Source: Haloarcula nitratireducens (GTDB lineage: Archaea > Halobacteriota > Halobacteria > Halobacteriales > Haloarculaceae). Taken from it: a stretch of 64,000 nucleotides of DNA. A program made the translations under genes and the position numbers. Below, piece after piece: positions 63,800 through 64,000 of the stretch (position 1 is its first letter; the number at the start of each line of letters is the position of its first letter). The notes beneath the pieces are model-generated. The model was given only the letters and a program-made list of their open reading frames with translations. It was not told where the DNA came from and made no database searches. The DNA lies in NCBI RefSeq assembly GCF_019599505.1, contig NZ_RKLT01000016.1, positions 5,903-69,902 of the forward strand. Reading direction: 5' to 3'.

Positions 63800-64000
63800 A
63801 TTCCGGTTGATCCTGCCGGAGGCCATTGCTATCGGAGTCCGATTTAGCCATGCTAGTCGCACGAGTTCAGACTCGTGGCATATAGCTCAGTAACACGTGG
63901 CCAAACTACCCTACAGACCGCGATAACCTCGGGAAACTGAGGCCAATAGCGGATACAGCTCTCACGCTGGAGTGCCGAGAGCTGGAAACGTTCCGGCGCT
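63800..64000 (+). rRNA. rrs: 16S ribosomal RNA, 5' part
   Basis: Begins ATTCCGGTTGATCCTGCCGG, the archaeal 16S start, and continues with the conserved AGCCATGCTAGTCGCACGAG, CATATAGCTCAGTAACACGT and CGATAACCTCGGGAAACTGA blocks, all haloarchaea-like. Only the first 201 bases are in the window. Confidence 0.97.

Overview
The window is haloarchaeal DNA, most likely from the main chromosome of a member of the class Halobacteria. Its last 201 bases are the 5' end of a 16S rRNA gene with the archaeal start motif. Proteins are acidic, many exported ones carry twin-arginine (Tat) signals, one large protease ends in a PGF-CTERM sorting tail, promoters are TATA-like 25-30 bases upstream of nearly leaderless starts, and many genes belong to haloarchaea-specific families. 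I cannot name the genus from the sequence alone.

Layout. 1-8 kb: a zinc-ribbon protein (cut by the window edge), a TRAM-domain protein, a 1499-residue secreted subtilisin-like protease, and an exported metallo-beta-lactamase/lamin-tail lipoprotein with a DUF3006 partner. 8-18 kb: a short Orc1/Cdc6-like ATPase, then an accessory-looking catabolic cluster with two amidases and a complete spermidine/putrescine-type ABC importer, then a YbaK-type deacylase. 19-26 kb: an OB-fold protein behind a strongly structured leader, a MNT/HEPN toxin-antitoxin cassette between 68-bp direct repeats, and a three-gene DNA-repair operon (degenerate RecA-like ATPase, small coiled-coil protein, PolB2-like polymerase). 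26-36 kb: exported PQQ-propeller protein, an antitoxin/PIN-like pair, DUF7342-type regulator, membrane and SRPBCC proteins, and many decayed pieces. 35.5-41 kb: a surface-protein cluster (wHTH membrane protein, two DUF1102-like exported proteins, archaeal signal peptidase, DUF5305 protein). 41-44 kb: a tnpB element beside a truncated CAP-domain gene. 44-50 kb: ArsR/DUF7521 operon, two CPBP proteases, lipoprotein and an arylsulfotransferase pseudogene. 50-57 kb: a second PQQ protein, a PAS histidine kinase, a two-gene DUF7342 module, DUF5802 and MaoC proteins. 57.8-61 kb: a probable replication origin, with a 42-bp-phased repeat array, ORB-like elements and an orc1/cdc6 gene. 61-64 kb: zinc-ribbon ArsR regulator, DUF1059 plus methyltransferase, and the rRNA promoter/leader.

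The most unusual signal is a dispersed family of seven GC-rich, highly structured repeats, all on the plus strand, between 19 and 56.5 kb. Six copies continue into a CTAACCAAC...GTTGGTTAG hairpin and three are directly followed by a fragment of the 3' end of an AAA+ ATPase gene; further such fragments lie alone. The closing stem of one copy has a compensatory base change, and copies or fragments interrupt two other genes. This looks like an uncharacterised mobile or RNA-encoding repeat. The 42-bp-phased array next to the origin and the three-way-junction leader of the OB-fold gene are the next best candidates for undescribed biology.
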